From positions 3,586,026 through 3,650,025 of the forward strand of contig CM031628.1 of assembly GCA_018398815.1 (NCBI GenBank): 64,000 bases of DNA. Reading direction: 5' to 3'. The first letter of the stretch is position 1; each line of letters begins with the position of its first letter. Origin of the DNA: Conus ventricosus (Eukaryota; Mollusca; Gastropoda; Neogastropoda; Conidae). Shown here in pieces: positions 52,455 through 64,000 of this stretch. The notes beneath the pieces were generated by a model. It searched no databases, was not told the origin of the DNA, and worked only from the letters and a program-made list of their open reading frames with translations. The position numbers and the translations under genes are program-made.

Positions 52455-55340
52455 TATCTGAGTTTCCTGTTTTGATTTGTATGCATGGGCAAGTCTGTCC
52501 ATGGTGGTAACTTCTCCCTTGATGAAATTGTAGAAAGTGACTATGTATCTTAAGGAAGATGCATTTCTAGCGCTGCTGACAACGCCGCCATTCAGCCTGC
52601 TTGCCTCATATTGTATAGTCCGTCATGACGGTAGGTGAAGTCTGACTCCTGTCCTGGGAGACATGACTTTGTGCTGAATTTGTCAGGGAGAATTGTGTGC
52701 TGTGGAAGAGTTCCCAAACAGGCCAGTCTGCTCTTCTGGAACATTTCAGCCAGGCGCAGGTCTGTCAGGTAATGACCGCCGCTGAAGGTGTGTATTCCCC
52801 AGTGAGGAAAAAGGTCCTTCCCGCTCGGTTCCGTTTGTGAACAGGTCACAGTGACTGGGCCCTGCCTTGGAACTGACAAGACCTCACTCCTCAGGCTGTC
52901 AGTGTTCTGGCTCCTGTGAACACTTCTCACTGTTGCCATGGCAGCAGTTTCTAGGAAGAGCGCTTTGGTTGGATTGGGTTTCTGACCCTCCCCACCCTCC
53001 CACGTCCCCCCCCCCCCCCCACCCCCCCCCCCCCCCCACAGACTGTGAAGACGAATCGATTTTTTTTTTTTTTTTTTTTTACTGTGATAAAAGTAAAGAA
53101 GTGTGGAACGTTCACAGTGGCTGAAAAAAGGAGTGGAGTTTCACTTCTAGTGTGATGTCTGAAGGGCCCACTGTCGGTGAATCGACCCGATGAGTCGGGG
53201 TCGGTTTATTGCTTCTATGAAAGAGTTTGTTTGTAACATGCACAATCGCTGGAAAGGGAGCTGATTTTTAATTCTGTAAAAGTATGGATCTCTGAAACTT
53301 CTCATATGTAGCAGACATTCTGTTGTTGTTGGTTTGTTATTGTTGTTGTTTTGGGGGAGAGCGGGTGTTTGTTTTTTGTTCTTTACTAGTTTCTGTAGTT
53401 CTGCTGTCCTGTTTTGCTCCTACCCTGTGAAATTCCAAAGTTGAGGAAAATGTATCTCTTGGTTGGTTGAAGGAAAGTATTGTTGGCTTCAGAGACAACA
53501 TGAGGTGTCTCTGTACACAGGCCAGTGAAAATGTAGTGAAATAGAAATAATCTGCTATTTGAAACTTGTACAGCCATGATTGCTGGTTTGGTGTGGATGA
53601 AGATGAGTTATATTCCTAATTTTAAGAGAGGAGAGAGAAGATGTCTTCGTTATCAGATGATGTAGACTGGAATTGTAGAGGATGTAAGAGATGTAGAGCA
53701 TGGCATTTCAGTCAAAACTATATATTTCTTCATTCTGTGTGTGTGTGTGTGTGTGTTTTGTTCTGAGAGTGTGTGTTTGTGTGTGTGTGAGTGTTGCTCT
53801 GTGTATATGCGTGTGTGTTGTTCTGTGTGTGTGTGTGTGTATGTGCATCGTTCTGTATGTGTGTTGTTCTGTATGTGTGTGTGTGTGCGCATCTTTCTCT
53901 GTGATTGTGTGTGTGCGACTTTCAATACTGAGGTATGACTGAAATTATTCTGAAAACTATTCCTATTGATGTTTCTGAAAGGGGAGAGAGGGAGGAGAAG
54001 TCGGCAGTCTGCATGTTGACCCTGTCCAAGAGGGTGCACAATTGTCTTTGTGCGGGTTGATAGCTTAAAAGTGGACTTGGAGCATGTCTCACATTTCATT
54101 GGGCGATTTCCTCTGAAAATGCACTCCAAATGCCTCCACCTTGCTTTATTTCAGGGCCGCAGGACAGAGAACAGCCCTGATTGTGTCCCCAGTGGTCGTC
54201 TGAACGTAACACAACATGAATTGAACTGAAGAACATCAGAGAGAAAGGGTTCTTCACGTGATTAAAGATTAAAACCTTGCATGGTGCACCTTCTATCAAC
54301 TAAAGAATACGTAGGGCGACCTAGAAATGGGGAGAGTAATTAAAAGAAGATCCTGCAGATAGATTGCTTGACTGATTGATTTTTAGATTGATTGATAGAT
54401 GGATTTTTAACAGAGTCGGCAAGTGCTTGTGGGAGTTGTTGGGCTGAGAATGATGGTGGAAGAGGGGAGTTCATCCTTCTGAGAAGTGTAACACTAGATT
54501 ACTGTTTAGATGTGCATGCAAGGTGGTTTTTTCCATTCCATATTAATTGTGATCCTTTGGAGATTTGAAAAAAGAAATTAGTTCTACTGCTTAAATGAAT
54601 ATTATTTGCTGCTGTATAACTGTGTATTGGCACTGTATATTCAAAATACTTAACCACACTGTATATTTTTACAATTTTTTTTCTGATTTATAAATCACCG
54701 CTTGTTGTCTGTGTTGTCTCTAACAAGGGATATATTTTTGCTCAGCTTTTTAAGTGAAAGACGCCATCATCAATTTCAAACATGTCATTGTAAAAACATA
54801 GCTTCACTAGTGCTTCCTGTGATTGCTTTATAAAAACTGCAAAGTCCACAAAGGTCTGAAATATGTCTTTCCGAATTCAACAGCAGTTCAATCAGATCAG
54901 TTGCTGGACATGCCATGAGTTTTGTCAATCCTGTGTTTATTTCCCTTATCAGAGCCATTTTAGAGCGTGTGTGAAATGTCGATTGGTTGAAATGCCTATT
55001 CCACCATTTTCAGTGTTTTGATTGAATGTTTCCTTTAAACATTACAAGGAATTATCCCATGTGCCTTCACAACACTGCTTTCAGCCTTCAGGTGTGTTCG
55101 TAGGGAGGGTGTAGAAGAAGAGATCCACGAATGCATGTAAAAATGCAGGACGAACAGGAGTTATGTACGCAGTTTCCTTGCTCTTTATGCTGCCTGTCTT
55201 GAGGTTTTGCTCAAGGAAGTTGAAAGTCTTGGTGGTTTTGTCACGATGATTGTCAACAAATTTTATTGTCACCATGGTTCGGGTTTCCTGCAGTAGCTGG
55301 TCAAGTGGAGGAGCCCTCTGAAGGAACCCTAGACTGGCCA
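52455..55340. other. Mostly unannotated, possible 3' region of the copy 2 gene
   Basis: Contains C-rich (52997-53038), T (53062-53080) and GT (53738-53905) tracts and a CGACCC...GGGTCG hairpin near 53185. No clear poly(A) signal tied to a gene. AT-rich beyond 54300. Confidence 0.45.
52592..52939 (-). pseudogene. Possible piggyBac-type transposase fragment
   Basis: 115 codons opening MATVRSVHRSQNTD. The second half (HYLTDLRLAEMFQKSRLACL, GTLPQHTILPDKF, then DFTYRHDGLYNMRQAG) resembles the GT(V/L)-R-x-x-R-x-x-P block and following strand of PGBD-type proteins, but no catalytic Asp is visible and the resemblance is loose. It could be a chance frame. Confidence 0.25.
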
Positions 55341-55635
55341 GTTACTGAATCATAGCTGTAGTAGTAGGGCTTGTGTCAATTTGGCTTGTAGCAGTGTGAT
55401 GATCATCATAGCTGTAGTAGTAGGGCTTGTGTCAGTTTGGCTTGTAGCAGTGTGATGATCATCATTGCTGTAGTGGTTGGGCTTGTGTCAGTTTGGCTTG
55501 TAGCAGTGTGATGATCATCATAGCTGTAGTGGTTGGGCTTGTGTCAGTTTGGCTTGTAGCAGTGTGATGATCATCATAGCTGTAGTGGTTGGGCTTGTGT
55601 CAGTTTGGCTTGTACCAGTGTGATGATCATCAAAT
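55340..55635 (+). repeat. 57-bp minisatellite, five units
   Basis: Units of TGATGATCATCATAGCTGTA, GTGGTTGGGCTTGTGTCAGT, TTGGCTTGTAGCAGTG. Confidence 0.95.
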
Positions 55636-56610
55636 GGTGCATCAAAAAGCAATCTGCCATAAAACAGCAAAATCATTTTGACAACTGTTCAGATATCCAT
55701 CTTGTCCAGTCGCTCAAAAAACAAGCTATCACAACATGTATTGTTAACAGTTGCTTTGGGGGGAAAAAAGTAGAAAATCTAATTCATACTTGTTGTCAGC
55801 TTCCAAAGCCATACCATTTTACAACGCAATCCAGATCATTGGTTCAGTATACAGTAAAGCTTCAATAACCACAGTATTACTGACTGATCTTGAGACAACA
55901 ATAATGAACTTACAAATCGGAAGAAGAGTACACGAACAGAACTAATTTATGCATGCAAAGAATTGGCAAGCCAGCTGCAAGAACTTCAAACATTTAAATG
56001 TGAAGATTATCCATCATTCCGTCTGTTGGTCCAAACAATTAATGGTGGAAGTGATGATGAAAGGAGTTGAAGAAGCCCACCAATAAAAAGAAAGAGGAAG
56101 AGACGGGCAGACAGACAGAGACGATCAAGAAAAAGCAAATTAGTAAACGTATGTCATAACATATCGAAGAGGTATCAAATCAGTCATTTCTCTGAACAGT
56201 TGTTAAAAGATCTGGGCAAATTGATATGTAAAAATGAAACCGCGCATTGGGGCACACCTTCGCTACTGTGTTTTTACTGTTGCCACCTGAAGGTTACTGG
56301 TTTTTTTTTTATCTATATAAGTGTTGTCTTCATAAATGTATATTGTGTTTAGTGTTTGTTTGTGTATGTATGCTTTCAAAAAGAAACGGTGACAGAAACT
56401 ATGATGTCTTACAACCAATGGACTTGGGCAACTTTAAGTTCACAAACTTTTGGTGATTAGTTTTCCTTCTTCAGAGGGTAATTTTTCTCTTGACTGTGCT
56501 GTGCCATTGGACTGTGTCTCATCAACATTCTTTAACACTTGGGCGCACAGAATTCCATGACTGGTTTCATATCTTTTTCTGTCCCAGTATCAAGCAAAAC
56601 ATGACTATTC
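55636..56610. other. AT-rich DNA, no gene seen
   Basis: Short open frames (for example 55605-55868) have no recognisable domain. It may be upstream sequence of the LINE that starts at 56611. Confidence 0.45.
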
Positions 56611-57790
56611 ATGGATAGCATCACAATTGTCTCCTTAAACTGTCAGGGACTGTAAGACATAATCAAATGAAGGGATGCTTTCCATCATCTTCAACAAAAG
56701 CAGTGCTCCGTTTACTACCGCCAACATACGTAATTTAAAAGCAAACTAGAAAAATAGGTTAAAGCTGAACAGGGATATGAATTTTTTTTTCATTTCCTAT
56801 GAAATGCACGAAGAACAACAGTCCTATTTTCCAACAACTTTGAATTCAAAACAGAAGTATTGAAAGAGATGAAAACAGTAATGTTATTTTTCATCTTTCT
56901 TTCTGATGTAAAATGATGACCCACTCTTTTATCAAACATTACCAGACAACATTAAAAAGTTTAAAAATCGTAACATCATTGCAGTGGGTGACTGGAAGGG
57001 AGCAATAGATCGAAATATTGATTGTGATACTGAATGGGCAAATAGACGACCCAGTGCTATGGATGAATTATGTGACATGACTGAAGAACTTGGATTGGCT
57101 GATATCGGGAGAGAGAACAATCCAGAATGCAGATGCTATGTACCTGGAGAGAGCCAAACACCTTAAAAGTAAAGTAGGCTTGATTTTTTTCTTCCTGTCA
57201 GACTCTCTGTTATGGTACTTAAGGTACTTATGGTATTTTAAGGATGCTGATATTCTTCCAGGCTACTGTTCAGACCACATTGTTGTAAGACTAATTCTGA
57301 AATTTGGTGACAGTGGAAAAGTGAATAATTGTTGCAAAGTAAAGTGTTCATTCCTTAGGGACAATAGTCACGTAGAGGAAGTAGAAGTAGATATTTTGAA
57401 GTAAAAGTAGACATTTTGAAGTAAAAGTAGACATTTTGAAGTAAAAGTAGACATTTTGAAGTAAAAGTAGACATTTTGAAGGTTATTTGCAAACATGCGG
57501 CTGGTCACCATGATGAAAGAACAATAAATGAAATTCCTAAAGTCTGGATTAGAACTAAGAATTTTTGATAAACTCTTTCTGGACTTTATGCTAATGAAAA
57601 TGCTTGATATGCAAAAACAGTAGCCTATGCAACCATGAAAATGAAGAAAGCCAAAGAAAGAGAAAGGAAAACTCATAAAAGATATAGAATTGCAGGAAAA
57701 GGCAGAAGATAGAACTGAAAACATTATTTTATTTCTTAAAGATATGAATCGAGAACTGGAAACAATTTAGGCGAACAAGATTGAAGAGGG
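56611..57790 (+). pseudogene. L1/Tx1-like LINE endonuclease fragment
   Basis: Opens MDSITIVSLNCQGL (the first strand of an APE-type endonuclease), breaks, then reads VGDWKGAIDRNIDCDTEW, RRPSAMDELCDMTEELGLAD and IGRENNPE (56980-57130), then after another shift DADILPGYCSDHIVVRLIL (57243-57300). The G-D-W/F-x-x and S-D-H elements are endonuclease catalytic stretches. It ends with RELETI, IEEGARVSL (about 57740-57800), the linker before RT. The RT domain is missing. Several stops and shifts; inactive. Confidence 0.75.
57385..57480 (+). repeat. 20-bp tandem repeat within the LINE
   Basis: Five to six units of AAAGTAGACATTTTGAAGTA inside the endonuclease-RT linker of the LINE fragment. Confidence 0.95.
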
Positions 57791-57799
57791 AGCAAGAGT

Positions 57800-57965
57800 T
57801 TCCCTACTTTTTTCTTATTGGCTGTTCCCTGCCTCATTTCATATTTACTTTTCATTTCAATCAAATCAAGGTTACCTTGTTTGTGTCTGTTCGTCCATGT
57901 ACCTGTCTGACTATATTCAAGATCGAAAAGGATGTGCCAGTCTTGAATGAATGATTATTTGTATT
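57800..57965 (+). repeat. Dispersed retroposon 3'-end sequence
   Basis: Shares GCTGTTCCCTRCCTCATTTC and GTGCCAGTCTTGAAT with the T repeat of the foldback insertion (for example 34990-35210), though segment order differs. Probably a LINE 3' untranslated region attached to the fragment on its left. A partial GGGAGCATGAGTTACCCTAC recurs at 58164. Confidence 0.6.
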
Positions 57966-58387
57966 TTTTCATTTCTCCTGTTATTGCTGCTGTGTAAATG
58001 TGTCCAGTATAGGGTAAATAGGCAACCTTTGAACGTCCTTTGGGGGGGGGAGGATGTTTCCTTGTTTGTTCTGTGTGCTCTGTGCTGTCATATCTGCTAA
58101 GCGATTAGGTGTCCTAATCAGCATTCCTTTGGAGTTATGGCCGTGTGTTTGTTTGATCATGGGAGCATGAGTTACCCTACTTGTTTCTTATTTACAAATG
58201 TATTGCCTTTTCTTTTTATTTTATGCATGTCATTGTATGCTTTTTCAAAATTGTTTTAAAATGTGAATAAAAATAACCAGACAGATTCATCAAGATATTG
58301 ATTGACATCAAATAGGAAGGAGATGAAGAGGATGTGAAAAAGCATTTTGTCTCATACAGACTTACGTTATTCTCAGCACAAAAGCTC

Positions 58388-58433
58388 TCTCTCTCTCTCT
58401 CACTGTCTGTGTCTCTCTGTGTATCTCCCTCTG

Positions 58434-58480
<47 letters not shown>
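58388..58480. repeat. (CT)n microsatellite
   Basis: CT-rich stretches with TCTGTGTCTCTC interruptions. Confidence 0.95.
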
Positions 58481-58483
<3 letters not shown>

Positions 58484-58489
58484 CATGTG

Positions 58490-59930
58490 GTCTAAAAATA
58501 TTCTTAACAGTGTGTGATGGGGATCCCAATGTTCCCCTATATTAGTATATGATTATCATTTACAGGGATCCATGGGGGTATGGACATTAATGTTCATACT
58601 CTACACATACAAATTCTGCTGTCGTATAGACACACACCGTGTCACTCACATAGGGCCTTCACAACAGTAATGAGAAATTGATAGTATTAGAAAAGTTAAA
58701 ATTTTATTTAAAAACCTGACTCCAGACTCGCACACATCGCTACACATTTATCTGTATTTGTTAAAAAGTTGAACAGCATACAGATAATCTGATAATTGCA
58801 TCTCCTTCACCTAAATTATTCATAATTTTCCGAGAAAGACAACAGTTCAGTATTCTATCTAGATGCCCACAAAAGAAAAAAAAAATTACAACTTGTCAGT
58901 TACTTCCCTTGGCTCAACTGTGGGGTTCTCTCATCCGACTATATCATCAGTCATGTTGATCTCCCCAGAGACACCGCACTCTTCCTCAGCCTTCCAGGTT
59001 TAACTGAATCCCAGTTGGGGAAACTGGCAGTGTAGCCGTCTCCCTCGATTAGAATCCTCTGGACTCCTCCACTGCAGCTCACCCTCTCCACTGAAAGAGC
59101 TCCAGTCCGGCTTTTCCCACTGGTCTTTCCCTCACCCCGGACGCCCTCACTGGCTGAAAACTCCCCGCCTAGCCCCCAACAGGTGTGGCGCACCTTGCTG
59201 TCTTGTGTCTCCCACTCAGGTAGGCAACGTTCAGTCCAGCTCCCTGGACTCTGGCTTGTTGTCAGCTAACAAGGCTGCAGCAGACTTCCTGGACACACGA
59301 AGTCTTCCAGTCTTGGTTCCACCTCGTTTTCTTCCGAGCCCTCGGCAAGATGGGATGAATTCCCTCCAGAAGTGAGTCACACCCTGACTCGTTTTCTGTC
59401 TTATAATCGTTCCTTGAACAATGACGAACCAAGTGGTGTCTTCTCTCCTGGGTTGCCTGATGACGACTTGACATTGACTGCTCCCTGTGGATTGGCGGTG
59501 CCAGGGCTGTGGCTGTGCCAGGGTGCAGCATTGGTGCAGTGCCAGCTATGTGGTACTGAAGACAGGACAGCAATAAATATAAAAAGTTGACAAAGTCAGC
59601 GAATCACAATAGCTCAAAATAATTGATGTTTGTGAGTAAAAGAGATAATGAATTAAAACAAGATATTTGCACAATCTAGTTTCTATTCAGCTCCCTTCCG
59701 TGTAAGATCCACTGTATACAATCAAGGTAAATTTCGTCTTTACAGATTAGAGGGGTTTTTTTGTTTTGTTTTGTTTTTTAAATGTCATCTCTAATTTGCA
59801 CTAGGACCAATTGTATTTTTTTCATGCAACAGGAATAGGAATGTACCTGATAGTAGACAGAATACTTGTTTTCGTCTCAAAACGGCCATCAAGTTTGATG
59901 CCTTACAGCCATTGGAACTGAGACTTTGTG
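58490..59930. other. Unannotated DNA with GC-richer island
   Basis: 58930-59560 is GC-richer than its surroundings and open on the minus strand in two frames (58951-59193, 59262-59573), but neither frame shows a domain I recognise. The rest is AT-rich. Confidence 0.4.
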
Positions 59931-59936
59931 TGTTGA

Positions 59937-60269
59937 CTCTGTCAGCGATAGAGAGATCTCTCTCCACTATGAAATGTTCAGGAAGGACCAGAAAGTTAGA
60001 GGAGGTGTGCTTGTTGTTAATGACTCTGTCAGCGATAGAGAGATCTTCTCTCTCCACTATGAAATGTTCAGGAGAGACCAGTATAGAGTTAGAGGAGGTG
60101 TATGCTTATTGTTGATGACTCTGTCAGCAATAGAGAGATCTTCCCACTCCACTGCAAAATGTTCAGGAGAGACCAGTATAGAGTCAGGAGGTGTGCTTAT
60201 TGTTGACGACTCTGTCAGCGATAGAGAGATCTTCCTTCTCCACTACAAAATGTTCCAGCAATTTCAGAT
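59937..60269 (+). repeat. About 90-bp repeat, four units, LINE endonuclease-like
   Basis: Units start GACTCTGTCAGCGATAGAGA and contain CACTATGAAATGTTCAGGA. Translated, a unit reads HYEMFRRDQ, VRGGVLIVDDSVSDREIF, which resembles the Y-x-x-F-R-x-D-R...G-G-G-V stretch of LINE endonucleases. The array may be a tandem expansion of such a fragment. Confidence 0.85.
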
Positions 60270-60339
60270 GGTCTTCGGATGGCCTTTCTTTTTTTTTCTT
60301 TTTTTTTTTAAAGATTAATACAGCTTTAGTGTGTTTGTG

Positions 60340-60586
60340 TGCGTGCGCGCGCGCTTGTGTGTGTGTGTGTGTGTGTGTATACATGTGTGCAAGCGCAGTG
60401 CATGTGTATGTGTGCATGTTTCTTAGTACGAGTGTATCACTAGGCAAAAAAATAAAAAGGGGCCATTTTTTATTTCCCATTTCCTTTTTCATCTGAATGT
60501 CATTGTTAACTATTCATTCTGCCATGTATTGTACTTTATACACTGACAATGCATTTAGCCAGAGAAGAGAGAGGTTTTATTGTGAT

Positions 60587-60637
<51 letters not shown>

Positions 60638-61094
60638 ACATGTGAATGTGTATGTCTGTGTGTGTATATGGTGTGTAATGTGTGTGTGCGTGAGAAAGAG
60701 AGAGAGAGAGAGAGAGAGTGTGTGTGTGTGTGTGTGTGCCAAAGAGAGAGAGACACAGACACAAACAGAGAGAGAAGCCTCTCCTCATGTAGCTGAACAT
60801 TTTGCTGGGATGTGATACGGAGTGACGGGCCCATCAGATGACAGGAAACAAAAGGGGGTCAGGTCAATTGTCAATTGTGTGGGCATAAAGTAACAAAACG
60901 GGGGAGGGGGGGGGGGGTCAAAGTCAGGCACAGTTGTGTCTTAGGGCTTGAACTGTGCAGCGCATTTGTTCAGGAAAGACATGATGTACTGAGAGATGTG
61001 TCAGGCAGCTTTTCGTGCAAATACATTACGTTTGGGGCCTAATTCGTAACTGTGGACTTGGACCTGTACGACATAATATCGTCATATGATGACC

Positions 61095-61137
<43 letters not shown>

Positions 61138-61294
61138 ACAATGTGAAGCAGACGGGAAGGTAGTGGGGGTTGGATTGGGAAGGGGTGGGTAATGTTGGCC
61201 TCAGTTCTAGTGTGTTGTGCCTAGCTTAGTCTTTTTTTTTTTTAATGTAGTATGTGGGTACATGCATGCAAGTGGTGTACAGTGCCAAACACAC

Positions 61295-61336
<42 letters not shown>

Positions 61337-61505
61337 TGCGTGTGTGTTTGAGAGAGACAGTGTGTTTGAGCGAGTGTTGTGTGTGTCTGTGTCTGTGCGT
61401 GTGCGCATGCATGCGTGTGTGAGCGTGTGTGTGTGTGTGTGTGCGTGTGTGTGTGTGTGTGAGCGTGTGTGTGTGTGTGTGTGTGTGTGCGTGCGAGCGT
61501 GTGTG
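60340..61505. repeat. Cluster of GT, CT and GA microsatellites and homopolymers
   Basis: GT at 60355-60380, CT at 60588-60635, GA then GT at 60690-60740, G at 60900-60918, C then CT at 61092-61130, and GT/GC at 61297-61510. No gene between them. Confidence 0.93.
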
Positions 61506-61917
61506 TGTGGTCTTTGTCTCTCCTCTGGGTCTGCTTACGTGTGATTTTCAGATCAGATTTCACGTCGCTCCAGTCAGGTCAGTGTGACAAGTCATGCTGA
61601 ATACCACCATGACTGATACTTCAGTACACACACACACACACACAGGAAAAGGATAGGCTGGGGCGTTTTGAGGTGATTGGCCATGTGCCATTATTGGCGT
61701 CCTGCCCGTGGCTCACAATCTGTTCAAGTAAAGCAGAACTTTGTTCTCGCTCAGTGAATGGACCCACCTGCTAAGTGAAAGGGGAAGGGGTGGGGAGTTG
61801 AGGAGGGGACAGGGAGGGTGTGGGTATGTGTAACTAGTCTGTACATTCAACTGCTCAGTCTAATTTGCTGGTTTGGTTTGGTTTGCCAGTCTCAAACAAA
61901 AACAAAAAAACAACCAA
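61506..61917. other. No gene seen
   Basis: Mixed sequence with a short CA tract at 61628-61645. Confidence 0.5.
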
Positions 61918-62190
61918 AAATGACAGAATGTGGTGAATACCATATACATCAAAAAAAGATGACAATGTGGTAAATGGCATATACCTAAAAAAAAAAAAAA
62001 AAAGATGACAGAATTTGGTGAATGGCACATACCCCCCCCAAAAAAAAAAAACAAAAAAAAAATGACGGAATTTGGAGAATGGCACATGCCTAAAACAAAA
62101 ATTTAAAAAAGACAGAATTTGACGAATGGCGTATACCTAAAAAAAATTAAAAAAAAAAAAAAAAGACAGAATTTGACGAATGGCATATAC
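61918..62190. repeat. About 45-bp A-rich tandem repeat, six units
   Basis: Units of GACAGAATTTGGTGAATGGC plus ATATACCT, each followed by 7-18 A (in one unit preceded by C). The A-run length varies between units. Confidence 0.9.
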
Positions 62191-62344
62191 CAGCACATAA
62201 CTTTGTGTACTGATAGGAGTAAAGTATTCACTGTTTTTTTTTTTTTTAACTTCAGCTTCTGATCATTTGTGATCCTAATAAAACATTTTTTTTTTTAATA
62301 CAAGAGAGATAAGTATTGTCTGTAAGGGCTAAACGTCAGAAAGG

Positions 62345-62590
62345 AAATCTTGTCTATGTAGAGGTACATTCTAGTGTAACGTTCAGAACCCAGAAAGAGG
62401 ATGTGCATGGCAGACCAGCATCAGCATCGCAGCAGAGTGAGGGCTGGCACCTCTCTGACTTGAGACTTTCCACCAGAACGACAACATGAGAAGACGGGCT
62501 GCGAACATTGTAAGTTGTGTGTTCAGCTGCAATGCGATTTGAACCCTCAACTTTCCGACCATTCAAACGGCTCGTGTATGCCATGCTTTA
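62345..62590 (-). mobile_element. Possible tRNA-derived SINE
   Basis: On the minus strand the sequence reads GAATGGTCGGAAAGTTGAG then GGTTCAAATCGC, a good RNA polymerase III B box in a tRNA-like context. A clear A box and poly(A)/simple tail are not evident, and I see no second copy in this window. Confidence 0.35.
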
Positions 62591-62684
62591 AAGGATCACC
62601 CTTCTCCCTCTGATCTGATCATCTACACCACCACCACCCACCCACCCCTGCCGCTTTCAACACTCCTTATTCACTGTACCTCCT

Positions 62685-62695
62685 CCTCCTCTCCC

Positions 62696-62728
<33 letters not shown>

Positions 62729-62815
62729 TCTCTCTCTCTCTTTTTCTTCTCTCTCTCCTCTCTCTCTCCTCTCTCTCTCTCTCCCCTCCTCTCTCTCTTC
62801 TCTCTGTCTCCGCCT
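62685..62815. repeat. CT-rich low-complexity tract
   Basis: CTCTCTCTCC-type sequence. Confidence 0.95.
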
Positions 62816-63156
62816 TTTCCTCTTGTGTGGGCATTGTCCCAGGAATTCTGTGTGGGTAGAATGGTCTTTCCATATCAGATCGCGGGTGAGCATAGCTGAG
62901 AACAAATGTTCTCCTCTTCTTCTTCCCAGGAATGACGTTCTAAGGGTTAAAAGCAACAGCAACAACAAACAAACAAAACAAAACTAGCACAGGTCAAAGC
63001 GATCGTTCTGATCTATTTCTGCGCAAAGAAATCTGACAGTAAACAGACCTACAAAAAGTATGTCGGAAGTAATGATCATGCAAAAAAAAAAAAGGCATTA
63101 TTAAGATTAGATTTACTGGCAAGAAACTTCCGACATATTCTCCACTTTCCCGCCTT

Positions 63157-63159
<3 letters not shown>

Positions 63160-63207
<48 letters not shown>

Positions 63208-63240
63208 AAAGAGAAAAAAGAAAGAAAGAAAGAAAGAAAA
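63160..63240. repeat. Poly-C followed by A/GAAA tract
   Basis: About 38 C, then A-rich and (GAAA)n. Confidence 0.95.
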
Positions 63241-63376
63241 ACTGTATAATTTGTGGATATGTTCACTGGCACACTCCTATCAGAAATACGCAACATGTTG
63301 AGCACATGTATGTGTATACGTGCATATATCTCTGTGTGTGCACCTGTGCGTGCGTGGGCACGCGTGTAAGTTCAGC

Positions 63377-63377
<1 letters not shown>

Positions 63378-63454
<77 letters not shown>

Positions 63455-63455
63455 C
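63378..63455. repeat. (GT)n(GA)n microsatellite
   Basis: GT run to 63427, then GA run. Confidence 0.97.
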
Positions 63456-63459
63456 AAGA

Positions 63460-64000
<541 letters not shown>

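Noticed and set aside
57368..57724. Minus-strand Phe/Ser-rich frame
   Set aside because: Antisense of the LINE linker and its 20-bp repeat.
58951..59573. Minus-strand frames as a host gene
   Set aside because: No domain, no splice support and two unrelated short frames. Left as unannotated.
62345..62590. Functional tRNA gene
   Set aside because: Only a B box-like stretch is convincing. No cloverleaf could be drawn, so it was kept only as a possible SINE.

Overview
This is eukaryotic, almost entirely non-coding DNA. The dead retroelements (Gypsy-type pol, several non-LTR reverse transcriptases), a ZNF862/KIAA1586-type hAT transposase, long GT/CA/CT microsatellites and minisatellite-filled introns suggest a marine invertebrate, most likely a mollusc or other lophotrochozoan. 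No marker gene proves the taxon. A gap of exactly 1000 Ns (24021-25020) and scattered one-base differences between duplicated exons show a draft, probably long-read, assembly.

Layout. 1-7.4 kb is a retroelement graveyard: a minus-strand Gypsy-like fragment (gag to RNase H, no integrase), a plus-strand non-LTR reverse transcriptase (3.8-5.1 kb) and a minus-strand one (6.6-5.1 kb) that converge. From 7.4 to 23.3 kb and again from 26.5 to 51.3 kb lie two copies of one large tandem duplication. Each copy carries the same exon series: a basic Ser/Lys/Arg exon, a signal-peptide exon, an Ig-like ectodomain exon containing D-S-G-A-Y, a Thr/Pro-rich stalk exon, short alternative C-terminal exons, and an exon with a transmembrane segment plus RRQK stop-transfer. 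Nearly all junctions are phase 1. I read this as a tandem pair of small single-pass Ig-like cell-surface proteins of unrecognised family. The role, possibly immune or self-recognition, is inference.

The introns are packed with at least nine minisatellite families that occur in both copies in the same order but at very different copy numbers. For example, a 44/48-bp family is about 0.8 kb in copy 1 and over 5 kb in copy 2. Several families contain, or start at, copies of a splice acceptor and the first bases of the adjoining exon, giving arrays of acceptor-like sites. The arrays also record clean transposon insertions with readable target sites: a piggyBac-like element at TTAA (21076-22553), a hAT element with a 5-bp duplication carrying a frame-broken transposase (42771-45281), a small hAT-like element (30666-31528), a 3.4-kb foldback insertion (33211-36665) that contains another hAT-like element (35652-36339), and a 68-bp retroposon (50450-50517).

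From 51.3 kb on there is a 64-bp array running into a 134-codon open frame that may be a C-terminal exon, then mostly unannotatable DNA with a 57-bp array, an L1/Tx1-like LINE endonuclease fragment (56.6-57.8 kb), a minisatellite apparently made from a LINE endonuclease fragment (59.9-60.3 kb), an A-rich repeat, a possible tRNA-derived SINE, and a near-pure G tract that ends the window.

No rRNA, confident tRNA, CRISPR array or intact housekeeping gene was found. No complete uninterrupted host gene can be called: copy 1 has intact ectodomain exons but a damaged membrane exon, and copy 2 the reverse.
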